A stretch of DNA of 64,000 nucleotides from Streptomyces sp. yr375 (GTDB lineage Bacteria; Actinomycetota; Actinomycetes; Streptomycetales; Streptomycetaceae): NCBI RefSeq assembly GCF_900110755.1, contig NZ_FOFF01000046.1, positions 1-64,000 on the forward strand, in the 5' to 3' direction. Positions 16,176-25,839 of the stretch are shown here, in pieces. The notes under the pieces were generated by a model, which did not search any database, was not told the DNA's origin, and worked only from the letters and a program-made list of their open reading frames with translations. The first letter of the stretch is position 1; each line of letters begins with the position of its first letter. Both the position numbers and the translations under genes were made by a program.

Positions 16176-16787
16176 TCAGCCGGCCGTGCCCAGCACCCGG
16201 GTAACAGAGGTGTACGTAACCCCGTGGTCGGCGAGGATCTCCGAAGGGGCGCCGCGGCGGGCGGTCAGGGCGAGCAGGAGATGCTCGTCGCCGATGGACC
16301 GTTCATGGCGGCCCAGGGCGATGCGCAGGGTGTCGGTGAGCAGGTCCCTGGCCCCGCGATCGAAGGGCCTCCGCCCAAGAAAGCGCGAGCCGAACCTACC
16401 GCCACCCTCACCCTTCCCCCGCCCCTCGCCCTCACCCTCGCAGTCGCTACGGCCCCCACCCTCGGCCGCCAACGCGCCCTCCCCATGCGCCTCTTCGACC
16501 CGCGAGACGATCTCCGAGACGTCGATGCCCAGCCCCGAGAGGGCGTCCATGTCGGCGCGGGAGAGACCGCCCCGGCGGCGGACCTCGACCAGATCCCGGA
16601 CGACCCCGTCACGCCCGCCCGACGGCAGCCCGAGCGAGGCGAGCGCGAACGAGCCGCGGCTGCCCTCACGGTCGAGCAGGGCGAGCAGCACATGCGTCTC
16701 CTCGACCCGCTCCGCCCCCGCCCGCTCGGCATGCGCCACCGCCGCCCGCACCACGGCCCGGGCGTCCTGGGTGAACCGCTCGAACAT
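16176..16787 (-). CDS. Clp N-domain protein without ATPase domains
   Basis: A 203-residue protein with two Clp-N-like helical repeats: MFERFTQDARAVVRAAVAHAERAGAERVEETHVLLALL at the start, and ARDLLTDTLRIALGRHERSIGDEHLLLALT near the C-terminus. An acidic/Gly-rich linker (GEGEGRGKGEGGGRF) lies between. No AAA+ domain is present, so it resembles ClpC N-terminal adaptor-like proteins rather than a chaperone. ATG 16787 shares its A with the TGA of the upstream HTH gene (TGATG), giving translational coupling. The role is probably adaptor or substrate recognition, but unproven. Confidence 0.82.
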   Translation of the reverse strand: MFERFTQDARAVVRAAVAHAERAGAERVEETHVLLALLDREGSRGSFALASLGLPSGGRDGVVRDLVEVRRRGGLSRADMDALSGLGIDVSEIVSRVEEAHGEGALAAEGGGRSDCEGEGEGRGKGEGGGRFGSRFLGRRPFDRGARDLLTDTLRIALGRHERSIGDEHLLLALTARRGAPSEILADHGVTYTSVTRVLGTAG

Positions 16788-16996
16788 CACTGCCTCCCGT
16801 ACTTCTTGTGCACGGCCTGCCTGCTGACGCCGAGTTCCGCGGCGATCTCCTGCCACGACCAGCCCTGATTGCGCGCACTGCGCACCTGCACCGCCTCCAA
16901 CTGCTCCAGCAGCCGGCGCAGCGCGGCGACGGCGCGCAGGCCGACCCGTGGATCGCGGTCGCCGGCCCGCGCGGCGAGATCCGTTGCTTCGGTCAT
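16787..16996 (-). CDS. Small helix-turn-helix DNA-binding protein
   Basis: A 69-residue protein with a C-terminal HTH (WSWQEIAAELGVSRQAVHKKYGRQ) and a preceding amphipathic helix likely for dimerisation. Such small regulators usually sit with Clp-N proteins in Streptomyces. ATG 16996 is chosen because upstream of it lies a perfect GTCAAC-N4-GTTGAC palindrome. The upstream ATG at 17032 would place that operator inside the coding region. Autorepression of the two-gene operon is likely. Confidence 0.82.
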   Translation of the reverse strand: MTEATDLAARAGDRDPRVGLRAVAALRRLLEQLEAVQVRSARNQGWSWQEIAAELGVSRQAVHKKYGRQ

Positions 16997-16999
16997 GAT

Positions 17000-17043
17000 G
17001 TCAACGTACGTTGACACGCCGGACAACGTCAACCCTAGTTGAC
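17000..17043. promoter_or_regulatory. Two copies of a GTCAAC-N4-GTTGAC operator
   Basis: GTCAACGTACGTTGAC at 17000-17015 and GTCAACCCTAGTTGAC at 17028-17043 have the same half-sites and spacing, with centres 28 bp apart. They lie between the HTH gene start and the 3' end of the oxidoreductase gene, so they most likely belong to the HTH-Clp-N promoter and bind the HTH product. Confidence 0.75.
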
Positions 17044-17062
17044 GACCACGTCACGGGTGACG

Positions 17063-18028
17063 TCAGCCGTTGGTGAGCACGATCTTGCCGAACTGGTCGC
17101 CGGACGCGAGCCGTTCGAAGCCCTCGCGGGCGCGGTCGAGCGGCAGCACCTCGTCGATGACGGGGCGGACACCGGTGGCGGCGCAGAAGGAGAGCAGGCC
17201 CGCCAACTCCTCCTTGGTGCCCATGGTGGAGCCGACGACCTTCAGCTCCAGGAAGAAGATCCGGGTGAGTTCGGCGTGCGAGGGCCGGTCACCGCTCGTG
17301 GCGCCGGAGATGACGAGCGTGCCGCCGGGCCGCAGCGACTTCACCGAGTGGGACCAGGTGGCCGCGCCGACGGTCTCGATGACGGCGTCCACCCGCTGCG
17401 ACAGCCGCGCACCGGGCTCCACGGCCTCGACGGCGCCGAGTTCCAGGGCCCGCTGCCGCTTGGCCTCGTCCCGGCTGGTGGCGAAGACGCGCAGCCCGGC
17501 CGCCCGGCCCAGCACGATGGCCGCCGTGGCGACACCGCCGCCCGCGCCCTGGACGAGGACGGAGTCACCGGGCCGCACCCCCGCGTTGGTGAACAGCATC
17601 CGGTACGCCGTCAGCCACGCCGTGGGCAGACAGGCGGCCTCCTCGAAGGAGAGCTCCCTGGGCTTGGGCAGGATGTTCCAGGTCGGCACGGCGACCTGCT
17701 CGGCGAAGGTGCCCTGGTAGCGCTCGGTGAGGATGGAACGGGGTTCCCCGGGCCCGACCCCGTGCCCGGTCTGCCCGATCACGGAGTGCAGGACGACCTC
17801 GTTGCCGTCCGCGTCGATCCCGGCGGCGTCACAGCCGAGGATCATCGGCAGCCGGCCCTCCGGGAGCCCGACGCCGCGCAGCGACCAGAGGTCGTGATGG
17901 TTGAGGGAAGCGGCCCTGACCTGGACGGTGCTCCAGCCCGACCGGGCCTCAGGGGCCGGACGCTCCCCCAACTCCAGCCCGGAAAGCGGCTGGTCGGGAG
18001 AGATACGGGCGGCGTAGGCGGCGAACAT
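17063..18028 (-). CDS. Zinc-binding dehydrogenase / quinone-oxidoreductase-like MDR protein
   Basis: A 321-residue medium-chain dehydrogenase/reductase. The N-terminal GroES-like domain contains ASLNHHDLWSLRGVG and LGCDAAG. The Rossmann nucleotide motif is VLVQGAGGGVATAAIVLGRAAG, followed by SRDEAKRQRALELGA, which suits NADP(H). The structural-zinc cysteine cluster is missing, so it resembles the quinone oxidoreductase branch. Start ATG 18028; the longer frame upstream runs through intergenic repeats. The substrate is unknown. It is monocistronic between the HTH operon and a repeat-rich spacer. Confidence 0.88.
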   Translation of the reverse strand: MFAAYAARISPDQPLSGLELGERPAPEARSGWSTVQVRAASLNHHDLWSLRGVGLPEGRLPMILGCDAAGIDADGNEVVLHSVIGQTGHGVGPGEPRSILTERYQGTFAEQVAVPTWNILPKPRELSFEEAACLPTAWLTAYRMLFTNAGVRPGDSVLVQGAGGGVATAAIVLGRAAGLRVFATSRDEAKRQRALELGAVEAVEPGARLSQRVDAVIETVGAATWSHSVKSLRPGGTLVISGATSGDRPSHAELTRIFFLELKVVGSTMGTKEELAGLLSFCAATGVRPVIDEVLPLDRAREGFERLASGDQFGKIVLTNG

Positions 18029-18044
18029 AGACGCAACGATAGAC

Positions 18045-18380
18045 GCCCACCCCGAGAGCCCGTCCGACGTTTGAGGACAAGACCGACGCCACCCCGAACC
18101 CCCCCACCCACCCGCAGGAGGCACCGGCCGGTGCAATTCAGCCCGTTGGGGGTGCCCCTCCGGGGGAGCTTGAGGACAAGGCCCATGCCATCCCAAACCC
18201 CCACCCACCCGCAGGGGCCACCGGTCGGTGCACTCCCCCACCCACCCGCAGGGAGCGCCGCCCCCAGCGCCGGCCGGTGTATTTCAGCCCGTCCGGCGTT
18301 TGAGGACGAGGCCCCTTCAGGGCCGACAGCGGGGGTCCGGGGGCGGCAGCCCCCGGGGAGGGCGCCCGGTCATCACCCGA
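18045..18380. repeat. Streptomyces intergenic repeat cluster
   Basis: No gene is seen in 18029-18452. The spacer holds three related copies of an AGCCCGTCC...GTTTGAGGAC(A/G)AG motif (near 18057, 18138 in diverged form, and 18290), three copies of CACCCACCCGCAGG (about 18108, 18204, 18240), and two copies of a CCGGCCGGTG element. Sequences of the CGTTTGAGGACGAGG type are dispersed widely between Streptomyces genes. A GGGGGTCCGGGGGCGGCAGC segment near 18335 belongs to the same kind of repeat. Confidence 0.8.
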
Positions 18381-18452
18381 ACGGGCGGGTGGGTGGGCAA
18401 AGAAAGGGGAAGTGGCCCCGCCCCCGAGGGACAGGGCCACCACAAACACACC

Positions 18453-19682
<1,230 letters not shown>

Positions 19683-20306
19683 TGTGTCTTACCCCTTAGG
19701 TGTTCATGGTTTCGAGGGTGGCCACTCCTGATTGAGAAGTGGGCGGGCATCGCACAGGGCCCAGAGGTGATGCGTACGGGCCTGCGCGTCGGGCGCGCCG
19801 CACACGCGCCCTGAGCCCCGGATGAGGGGTGTTGAACAACCTTCTTACCGGACGGACACCACAGCCGACGAGTCCGATCCGTGCAAGGTCACATCCCTCG
19901 GCCTGTTGACCTCCGACAGAGATGATCACGAGTGACATGACTCATGCGCGAAGACGCGCCAAGCTGCCGGAGCCCCTTGACACGGACTTCCGACGCGGAC
20001 TCGGGACGACGGCCGGGACGGAACCCAAACGATCACATGCCGAGATGAACCGAAGATCTTTCGGCCGGAACGGGAGAATCCCGCACATGGTCCGGCTCCG
20101 CCCGGTCGTGATGTACCGGACTGATGCGGTTCGGGGGTGGCCCGTTATCCGATTTTGACATGGCCGCGCCCCTGGTTGCAGTAGTCCGAATGGCAAGATG
20201 CCGTCATCACACGAGGTCGCGACACCCGAAGGTGTGTGTTCTCGTCGACCTCATCGGCATGTGCCGACCCATCGGCAACTCCATCCATCCGCCGGAGGAA
20301 CCCACC
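19683..20306. other. 624-bp divergent intergenic region, no gene seen
   Basis: It separates the malic enzyme and amino-acid transporter starts and must hold both promoters. Composition is less GC-rich than the flanking genes near 20040-20170. Short open frames exist on both strands but show no family resemblance and no convincing ribosome-binding site. I see no clear operator. Confidence 0.6.
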
Positions 20307-21272
20307 ATGACCGCAAGCTCCACCCGACGCCCGACCGCCGCCGCGCGCACCCGCCTGGCAGCGGTCGGATCCCTCGCGGTCGCGGGCGCCCTGCTGCTCA
20401 CCGCCTGCGGAGACCAGACCAACGGCGGCGGCGGCACCTCCGAGTCGTCCGGCAGCGCGAACGCGGCGCCGCTCTTCTCCAAGCTCCCGGCGAACATCCA
20501 GAAGGCGGGGGTCATCAAGGTCGGCACGAACGCCGAGTACGCCCCGATGGAGTCCGTCGAGGGCGGCAAGATCGTGGGTGTCGACCCGGACATCGCGGCG
20601 GCGCTCGGCAAGCAGCTCGGCGTCGACTTCACGTTCACCTCCGGCTCCTTCGACGGCCTGATCACGGCGGTCAACACCGGCCGCTACGACATCGCCATGT
20701 CGTCGATCACGGACAACAAGCAGCGCCAGGAAGGCCTGGACGACAGCGGCAAGAAGCTGGGCACGGGCGTCGACTTCGTCGACTACTTCACCGCCGGCAC
20801 CGCCATCTACGTCAAGAAGGGCAACCCGAAGGGCATCAAGTCCATCGAGGACCTGTGCGGCCAGACGGTGGCCGTGCAGCGCGGCACGACGTACGAAGAG
20901 GCCCTTCAGGCGCAGTCGAAGACCTGCACCGGCGGCGGCAAGAAGGCCCTCAAGATCGAGTCGTTCGACAACGACACCGAGGCCCAGACCCGCGTGAAGT
21001 CCGGCGGCGCCGTGGCCGGCGTCAACGACTACCCGGTCGCGGTGGACCTGGCCCGCAAGGCCGACGGCGGCAAGACCTTCGAGGTCGTCGGCGAGCAGTA
21101 CGAGGCCGCCCCGTTCGGCATCGTCGTCGACAAGAAGAACACCCAACTGCGCGACGTCCTCAAGGAGGCCGTCGACGCGATCATCAAGGACGGCTCGTAC
21201 CAGAAGGTGCTGGAGAAGTGGGGCGCCGAGAGCGGCGCGATCAAGGCTGCCGCGATCAACGGCGGCAAGTGA
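20307..21272 (+). CDS. Polar amino-acid ABC transporter, substrate-binding lipoprotein
   Basis: A 321-residue lipoprotein. The signal peptide ends in LLLTACG (lipobox Cys). The mature part is an SBP_bac_3 fold: VIKVGTNAEYAPMES, DIAAALGKQLGVDFTF, FDGLITAVNTGRYDIAMSSITDN. The strength of the NAEYAPM and SSITDN motifs points to glutamate/glutamine or another polar amino acid; exact specificity cannot be fixed. ATG 20307 has GGAGGA upstream. It is the first gene of a three-gene operon with permease and ATPase. Confidence 0.93.
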   Translation: MTASSTRRPTAAARTRLAAVGSLAVAGALLLTACGDQTNGGGGTSESSGSANAAPLFSKLPANIQKAGVIKVGTNAEYAPMESVEGGKIVGVDPDIAAALGKQLGVDFTFTSGSFDGLITAVNTGRYDIAMSSITDNKQRQEGLDDSGKKLGTGVDFVDYFTAGTAIYVKKGNPKGIKSIEDLCGQTVAVQRGTTYEEALQAQSKTCTGGGKKALKIESFDNDTEAQTRVKSGGAVAGVNDYPVAVDLARKADGGKTFEVVGEQYEAAPFGIVVDKKNTQLRDVLKEAVDAIIKDGSYQKVLEKWGAESGAIKAAAINGGK

Positions 21273-21312
21273 TCCACCCGCACCTTTTGAAGCCTTTTGA
21301 AGGGCAGTCCCC

Positions 21313-22293
21313 ATGACTGACAAGCTCGAGAAGTCCTCCGAGGGCCCCGGGGGCGCCGGGGGCGCACCACCCGAGGACACCCCGCCCGTCGCCAAGGAGG
21401 ACGCGTTCTCCGGCCCGCCGGAGGCCATCAAGGCCATCCCGGTGCGCCACTGGGGCCGTTGGGTCAGCGCCGTGGTCGTCATCGCGCTCCTCGCGCTGCT
21501 CGTCAACGCGTTCGCGCACGGCGACATCCAGTGGCACGCGGTGTCCGACTCGCTGTTCGACTCGACGGTCGTCGCGGGCGCCGGCCGCACCCTGCTGATC
21601 AGCATCCTGGCGATGCTGCTCGGCGTGGTCCTGGGCGTCGTACTCGCCGTGATGCGGCTGTCGAAGAACCCGGTGACCAGCACGATCGCGTGGCTGTACA
21701 TCTGGTTCTTCCGCGGCACCCCGGTCTACGTGCAGTTGCTGATGTGGTTCAACCTGGCGCTGATCTTCCCCGTCCTGAATCTCGGTCCGATCTACAAGGA
21801 CGAGATGGTGGACGTCATGACGCCGTTCATGGCCGCCCTCCTGGGTCTCGGTCTGAACGAGGCCGCGTACATGGCCGAAATCTGCCGGGCCGGCCTGCTG
21901 GCCGTGGACGAGGGCCAGACGGAGGCGTCGCACGCGCTGGGCATGAGCCACGCCAAGACGCTGCGCCGGATCGTCATCCCGCAGGCGATGCGGGTGATCG
22001 TGCCGCCGACCGGCAACGAGTTCATCAACATGCTGAAGACGTCGTCGCTGGTGTACGTGGTGACGTACAACGAACTGCTGCGCTCCACCTCGGTGATCGG
22101 CTCCTCGTCGTACGCCGTGATGGAGCTGCTCTTCGTCGCGTCCATCTGGTACCTGGTCATGACGAGCGTCTTCAGCGTCTTCCAGTACTACCTGGAGCGT
22201 TACTACGCCCGCGGCAGCAGCCGCAGCCTCCCGCCCACGGTCTTCCAGAAGATCAGGGCGAACCTGTTCGGATCCTCGAGGAGCACGGCATGA
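21313..22293 (+). CDS. Polar amino-acid ABC transporter permease
   Basis: A 326-residue inner-membrane protein. After a Pro/Gly-rich cytoplasmic N-terminus of ~50 residues it has about six membrane segments. The first is WVSAVVVIALLALLVNAFA. The conserved permease loop is LNEAAYMAEICRAGLLAVDEGQTEASHALG, with FFRGTPVYVQLL upstream, both typical of the HisM/GlnP family. It lies 40 bp after the binding-protein gene and overlaps the ATPase start by 4 bp (ATGA). Confidence 0.93.
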   Translation: MTDKLEKSSEGPGGAGGAPPEDTPPVAKEDAFSGPPEAIKAIPVRHWGRWVSAVVVIALLALLVNAFAHGDIQWHAVSDSLFDSTVVAGAGRTLLISILAMLLGVVLGVVLAVMRLSKNPVTSTIAWLYIWFFRGTPVYVQLLMWFNLALIFPVLNLGPIYKDEMVDVMTPFMAALLGLGLNEAAYMAEICRAGLLAVDEGQTEASHALGMSHAKTLRRIVIPQAMRVIVPPTGNEFINMLKTSSLVYVVTYNELLRSTSVIGSSSYAVMELLFVASIWYLVMTSVFSVFQYYLERYYARGSSRSLPPTVFQKIRANLFGSSRSTA

Positions 22294-23051
22294 CCGCGAT
22301 GGTGAAGGCCGAGGGCGTCCACAAGTCCTTCGGCCTGGTCCAGGTGCTCAAGGGCATCGACCTGGAGGTCAAGAACGGCGAGGTGTTCTGCCTCATCGGC
22401 CCGTCCGGCTCCGGCAAGTCGACCTTCCTCAGGTGCATCAACCACCTGGAGAAGATCAACGCCGGCCGCCTGTACGTCGACGGGGAGCTGGTCGGCTACC
22501 GCCAGAAGGGCGACAAGCTGTACGAGCTGAAGGACAGCGAGGTCGCGCTGAAGCGCCGGGACATCGGCATGGTGTTCCAGCGGTTCAACCTGTTCCCGCA
22601 CATGACGGCGCTGGACAACGTCATGGAGGCCCCGGTCCAGGTCAAGGGCGTCAGCAGGACGGACGCCAGGGAGCGGGCCAACGAGCTGTTGGACCGCGTG
22701 GGCCTGGCCGACAAGGCCGGCAGCTACCCCTCGCAGCTCTCCGGCGGCCAGCAGCAGCGGGTGGCGATCGCCCGGGCGCTGGCCATGGACCCGAAGCTGA
22801 TGCTCTTCGACGAGCCGACCTCGGCCCTCGACCCGGAGCTGGTCGGCGACGTCCTCGACGTCATGCGCGACCTCGCCGAGTCCGGCATGACGATGGTCGT
22901 CGTCACCCACGAGATGGGCTTCGCCCGCGAGGTCGGCGACAGCCTGGTCTTCATGGACGGCGGCGTGGTCGTCGAATCCGGCAACCCCCGCGACGTCCTG
23001 ACCAACCCTCAGCACGAGCGGACCCAGGCCTTCCTGTCCAAGGTCCTGTAA
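22290..23051 (+). CDS. Polar amino-acid ABC transporter ATP-binding protein
   Basis: A 253-residue cytoplasmic ATPase of the GlnQ type. Walker A is GPSGSGKST, the Q-loop VFQRFNLFPHMT, the ABC signature LSGGQQQRVAIARAL, Walker B LMLFDEPTSALDPE, and the switch His sits in VVTHEMGFA. The start ATG overlaps the permease stop. A small insertion near residues 70-82 (GYRQKGDKLYELKDSE) is characteristic of this actinobacterial subgroup. The operon ends at a strong hairpin. Confidence 0.95.
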   Translation: MTAMVKAEGVHKSFGLVQVLKGIDLEVKNGEVFCLIGPSGSGKSTFLRCINHLEKINAGRLYVDGELVGYRQKGDKLYELKDSEVALKRRDIGMVFQRFNLFPHMTALDNVMEAPVQVKGVSRTDARERANELLDRVGLADKAGSYPSQLSGGQQQRVAIARALAMDPKLMLFDEPTSALDPELVGDVLDVMRDLAESGMTMVVVTHEMGFAREVGDSLVFMDGGVVVESGNPRDVLTNPQHERTQAFLSKVL

Positions 23052-23065
23052 CACCACGGCAAGTG

Positions 23066-23102
23066 GAAAGGGGCGGTACGGAGTCTCCGTACCGCCCCTT
23101 TC
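23066..23102. terminator. Bidirectional hairpin terminator
   Basis: GAAAGGGGCGGTACGGA (23066-23082) pairs exactly with TCCGTACCGCCCCTTTC (23086-23102) around a 3-base loop. It has A- and T-runs at its two feet. It separates the transporter operon from the convergent methyltransferase. Confidence 0.92.
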
Positions 23103-23132
23103 CCAACCCAGCCCGTCCGAGGGGGAACCCTC

Positions 23133-23936
23133 TTACTTCAACGCCAGCAGCATCGTGTCCGACGGTGACGCCCACACCGCCCGAGCCTCGCCGAACCCCT
23201 TCTCCTTCAGCACGCGCGCGTGCCACGCCGGGGAGGGCATGTCGCCGTCGGCGTGTTCGCCGTAGATCTCGTAGCGGCGGGCGGTCGGCCCGGCCAGGAC
23301 CGGGTCCTGGGCGGCGGCCTGCCACCACTCGGCCCAGTCCAGGACCCGTTCCGTGACCAGGTCCGAGTCCCCGCCCGCTTTGGCCTGATCCATACGGGTG
23401 TGGCGCTGCGCGCGCTCCGCCGCGTTGATCCGGGGCGTCGTCTCGTCGATCATGTGGTCCGCGTTCATGAAGACACCGCCGTCGCGGACGAGTTCCGCGA
23501 CCTGACCGTAGAGGGCCGCGAGGGGTTCGCTGTGCAGCCAGTGCAGGGCCGTGGCGGTCAGGACGGCGTCGTAGGAGCCGTACGGCAGCCGGGCGGGCCA
23601 CTGCGGGTCCTTGAGGTCGGCCGCTACGAAGGTGACGCGGTCGTCGCCCGCGAAGGTGCCCTCGGCGATGGCGAGGAGCGCCGGATCGAGGTCGAGGCCG
23701 GTACTGGTGGCCCCGGGGAGGCGGGCGAGCAGCCGGGCGGTGATGGTGCCGGTGCCGCAGGCGAGGTCGAGGACGCGCGGGGCGGGTCCGACGAGCGCCT
23801 CGACCATGTCCAGCATGATCCGGAAGCGTTCCTCGCGGTCGGGCATGTACCACTCCTGCTGGCGGTCCCAGCTCCGCTGCCAGCCGCTCCAGTCGGCACC
23901 GCCGGCCGTCGTGGTCGTCGTCCCCACGTCAGTCAT
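23133..23936 (-). CDS. Class I SAM-dependent methyltransferase
   Basis: A 267-residue Rossmann-fold methyltransferase. Motif I is RVLDLACGTGTITARLL, followed by GLDLDPALLAIAEG (acidic ribose-binding loop) and SYDAVLTATALHWL (motif IV). An N-terminal Thr-rich segment precedes the fold. The family contains methylases of diverse small molecules and the substrate is unknown. The gene is divergent from the CGNR regulator; the intergenic DNA has a duplicated ATGTCACG. Confidence 0.9.
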   Translation of the reverse strand: MTDVGTTTTTAGGADWSGWQRSWDRQQEWYMPDREERFRIMLDMVEALVGPAPRVLDLACGTGTITARLLARLPGATSTGLDLDPALLAIAEGTFAGDDRVTFVAADLKDPQWPARLPYGSYDAVLTATALHWLHSEPLAALYGQVAELVRDGGVFMNADHMIDETTPRINAAERAQRHTRMDQAKAGGDSDLVTERVLDWAEWWQAAAQDPVLAGPTARRYEIYGEHADGDMPSPAWHARVLKEKGFGEARAVWASPSDTMLLALK

Positions 23937-24046
23937 CGCAACCCTCCACCACGTATGTCACGCATGTCACGTAATACCCTGGAAGCACGAACGGCCGTTA
24001 CCCCGCCTGCACCCCGACCCTAGAGCAGCCCCCGTAAGGACTACAA

Positions 24047-24700
24047 GTGGAACTGGCCTATTACTCCGACTACGCCGTGCGCCTCGTCAACAGCGAGGAG
24101 CCGGCCCGGGGCAAGGACTCCCTGACCTCGGTCGAGGCCGTCCGCGCCCTCTTCGGCGGCAACCAGTCGGCGGGCCGCCGGGCCACCGACGCCGACGTCA
24201 CCCGCTTCCGCTCGGTCCGGGGCCGGCTGCGCGCGGTCTTCGAGGCGGCCGACGGCGGCGACGAGACCCTCGCGGTGGACCTGCTGAACTCGCTCCTCCT
24301 GGAGTTCCCGGTGAGCCCGCAGATCTCCGGCCACGACGTCCGCGACGACGACGGCCGCCCGCTGTGGCACATGCACCTGGCCGACCACCCGTCGAACGCG
24401 ACGGCGGGCTACGCGGCCATCGCCGCGATGGGCCTGGCCTTCCACCTCACCGAGTACGGCGTCGACCGCCTGGGCCTGTGCGAGGCGAGCCCCTGCCGCA
24501 ACGCCTACCTCGACACGTCCACGAACCGCTCCCGGCGCTACTGCTCCGACCGCTGCGCGACCCGCGCCAACGTGGCCGCCTACCGCGCCCGCAAGCGCCT
24601 GGAGGCGGACCGCACGGAGCGCCTGGCCGCGGACCGCACGGCCGGCACGGGCCGCGCCGCCGACAGCGCCCAGCGCACCAGCGCCAGCGGCGAGCGCTGA
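24047..24700 (+). CDS. CGNR zinc-finger (ABATE-like) DNA-binding protein
   Basis: A 217-residue protein. The N-terminal ABATE-type domain starts MELAYYSDYAVRLVNSEEP. The C-terminal zinc ribbon is LCEASPCRNAYLDTSTNRSRRYCSDRCATRANVAAYRARKR, with four cysteines. The CGNR signature appears as CRNAYLD...CATRANV. Such proteins are predicted transcription regulators. GTG 24047 has GTAAGGAC upstream. The Ala/Arg-rich end overlaps the 3' end of the convergent sodX by about 120 bp. Confidence 0.85.
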   Translation: MELAYYSDYAVRLVNSEEPARGKDSLTSVEAVRALFGGNQSAGRRATDADVTRFRSVRGRLRAVFEAADGGDETLAVDLLNSLLLEFPVSPQISGHDVRDDDGRPLWHMHLADHPSNATAGYAAIAAMGLAFHLTEYGVDRLGLCEASPCRNAYLDTSTNRSRRYCSDRCATRANVAAYRARKRLEADRTERLAADRTAGTGRAADSAQRTSASGER

Positions 24701-25038
24701 TCCGGCTTCAGCGGGCGGTAGCGCAGCCGCACCTTGCCGAGGACCAGTTCGTCGGGCACGGCCCCGTAGTCGGTGCTGTCCCCGCCGGCGTACGTGTTGT
24801 CCCCGCGCACCCACCACCCCCCGTCCCGCCGCTCGACGGCCCGTTTCACGACCAGCAGGTCCTGCTGGAAGGGATGCCGCAGCACGACGACGTCACCGGG
24901 TCGCACCCTGGCCCCGTACTGCACCACCAACTGGTCCCCGTGGCGGAGCGTGGGCACCATGGACGGCCCGGTCACCTCGGCCAGCCCGAAGGGCGCGACC
25001 GCCCTCCCCCGCTCGGTCTCCTGCGACAGCTCCGGCAT
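24580..25038 (-). CDS. sodX: Nickel-type superoxide dismutase maturation protease
   Basis: A 152-residue signal-peptidase-like S26 protease that removes the N-terminal propeptide of SodN so the exposed His can bind nickel. The catalytic Ser lies in EVTGPSMVPTLRHGD and the Lys in LLVVKRAVERRDG; box E-like VRGDNTYAGGDSTDYG is present. Start ATG 25038 is preferred to upstream alternatives because GGGGAGG lies 8 bases before it. It is divergent from sodN. The Arg/Ala-rich last ~40 residues lie antisense to the end of the CGNR gene, so the true stop could be functionally unimportant. No obvious membrane anchor is seen. Confidence 0.9.
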   Translation of the reverse strand: MPELSQETERGRAVAPFGLAEVTGPSMVPTLRHGDQLVVQYGARVRPGDVVVLRHPFQQDLLVVKRAVERRDGGWWVRGDNTYAGGDSTDYGAVPDELVLGKVRLRYRPLKPDQRSPLALVRWALSAARPVPAVRSAARRSVRSASRRLRAR

Positions 25039-25192
25039 GGCCGGCACCTCCCCGGTCCGTTCGTCCACCCGTCTCGGCAGTCTCAGTCTGACCCCGGACT
25101 TTTGTCCTAAGCCCATGGGGGCACCCGTCGAAAGCCGTCCCTCAGGGAGTAATGTCCCACCTGAGAAGACGATCACGAGGAAGGAATGCTCC

Positions 25193-25588
25193 ATGCTTTC
25201 CCGCCTGTTTGCCCCCAAGGTCAAGGTCAGCGCACACTGCGACCTGCCCTGCGGTGTGTACGACCCGGCCCAGGCCCGCATCGAGGCGGAGTCGGTGAAG
25301 GCCGTCCAGGAAAAGATGGCCGCCAACGACGACCCGCACTTCCAGGCGCGCGCCACCGTCATCAAGGAGCAGCGCGCCGAGCTGGCGAAGCACCACGTCT
25401 CCGTGCTGTGGAGCGACTACTTCAAGCCCCCGCACTTCGAGAAGTACCCGGAGCTCCACGTCCTGGTCAACGACACCCTGAAGGCCCTCTCGGCCGCCAA
25501 GGCGTCGACGGACCCGAAGACCGGCGAGAAGGCCCTCGAGCTCATCGCCGAGATCGACAGGATCTTCTGGGAGACGAAGAAGGCCTGA
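25193..25588 (+). CDS. sodN: Nickel superoxide dismutase
   Basis: A 131-residue precursor. The 14-residue propeptide (MLSRLFAPKVKVSA) is followed by the nickel hook HCDLPCGVYDP (His15, Cys16, Cys20 of the precursor). The rest is the four-helix bundle (QARATVIKEQRAEL ... EKYPELHVLVNDTLKALS). It dismutates superoxide in the cytoplasm. ATG 25193 has AGGAAGG upstream. In S. coelicolor transcription is controlled by nickel through Nur; I do not see an unambiguous Nur box here. The protease sodX is divergent, and a hairpin follows. Confidence 0.97.
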   Translation: MLSRLFAPKVKVSAHCDLPCGVYDPAQARIEAESVKAVQEKMAANDDPHFQARATVIKEQRAELAKHHVSVLWSDYFKPPHFEKYPELHVLVNDTLKALSAAKASTDPKTGEKALELIAEIDRIFWETKKA

Positions 25589-25643
25589 CACAAGCCTTCA
25601 CCCGATCCGCGGTCAGCACACGACCGCGGCCCGGAGAGCCACG

Positions 25644-25675
25644 AGGGGCCGGTCCAGTACAGGGCCGGCCCCTTT
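25644..25675 (+). terminator. sodN terminator
   Basis: AGGGGCCGG (25644-25652) pairs with CCGGCCCCT (25665-25673) followed by TT, 55 bp after the sodN stop. Confidence 0.8.
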
Positions 25676-25839
25676 CGGCGTCCGGTGTCGGAAACCTCAC
25701 CCTCCGCCCGCCCCCTCGCACCCCCACCACGCCAACTCGCTCCCCGTCCAGCCGAGTTGGAGTGGTCGCTCGCTGCCGCCCTCTCCGGCGGCGGCAATAT
25801 TTGGCCTGAGCATGACTGACGGTGTCTACACTCCGAATC

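Noticed and set aside
19922..20158. Small frame in the malic enzyme/transporter spacer
   Set aside because: No ribosome-binding site and no recognisable sequence.
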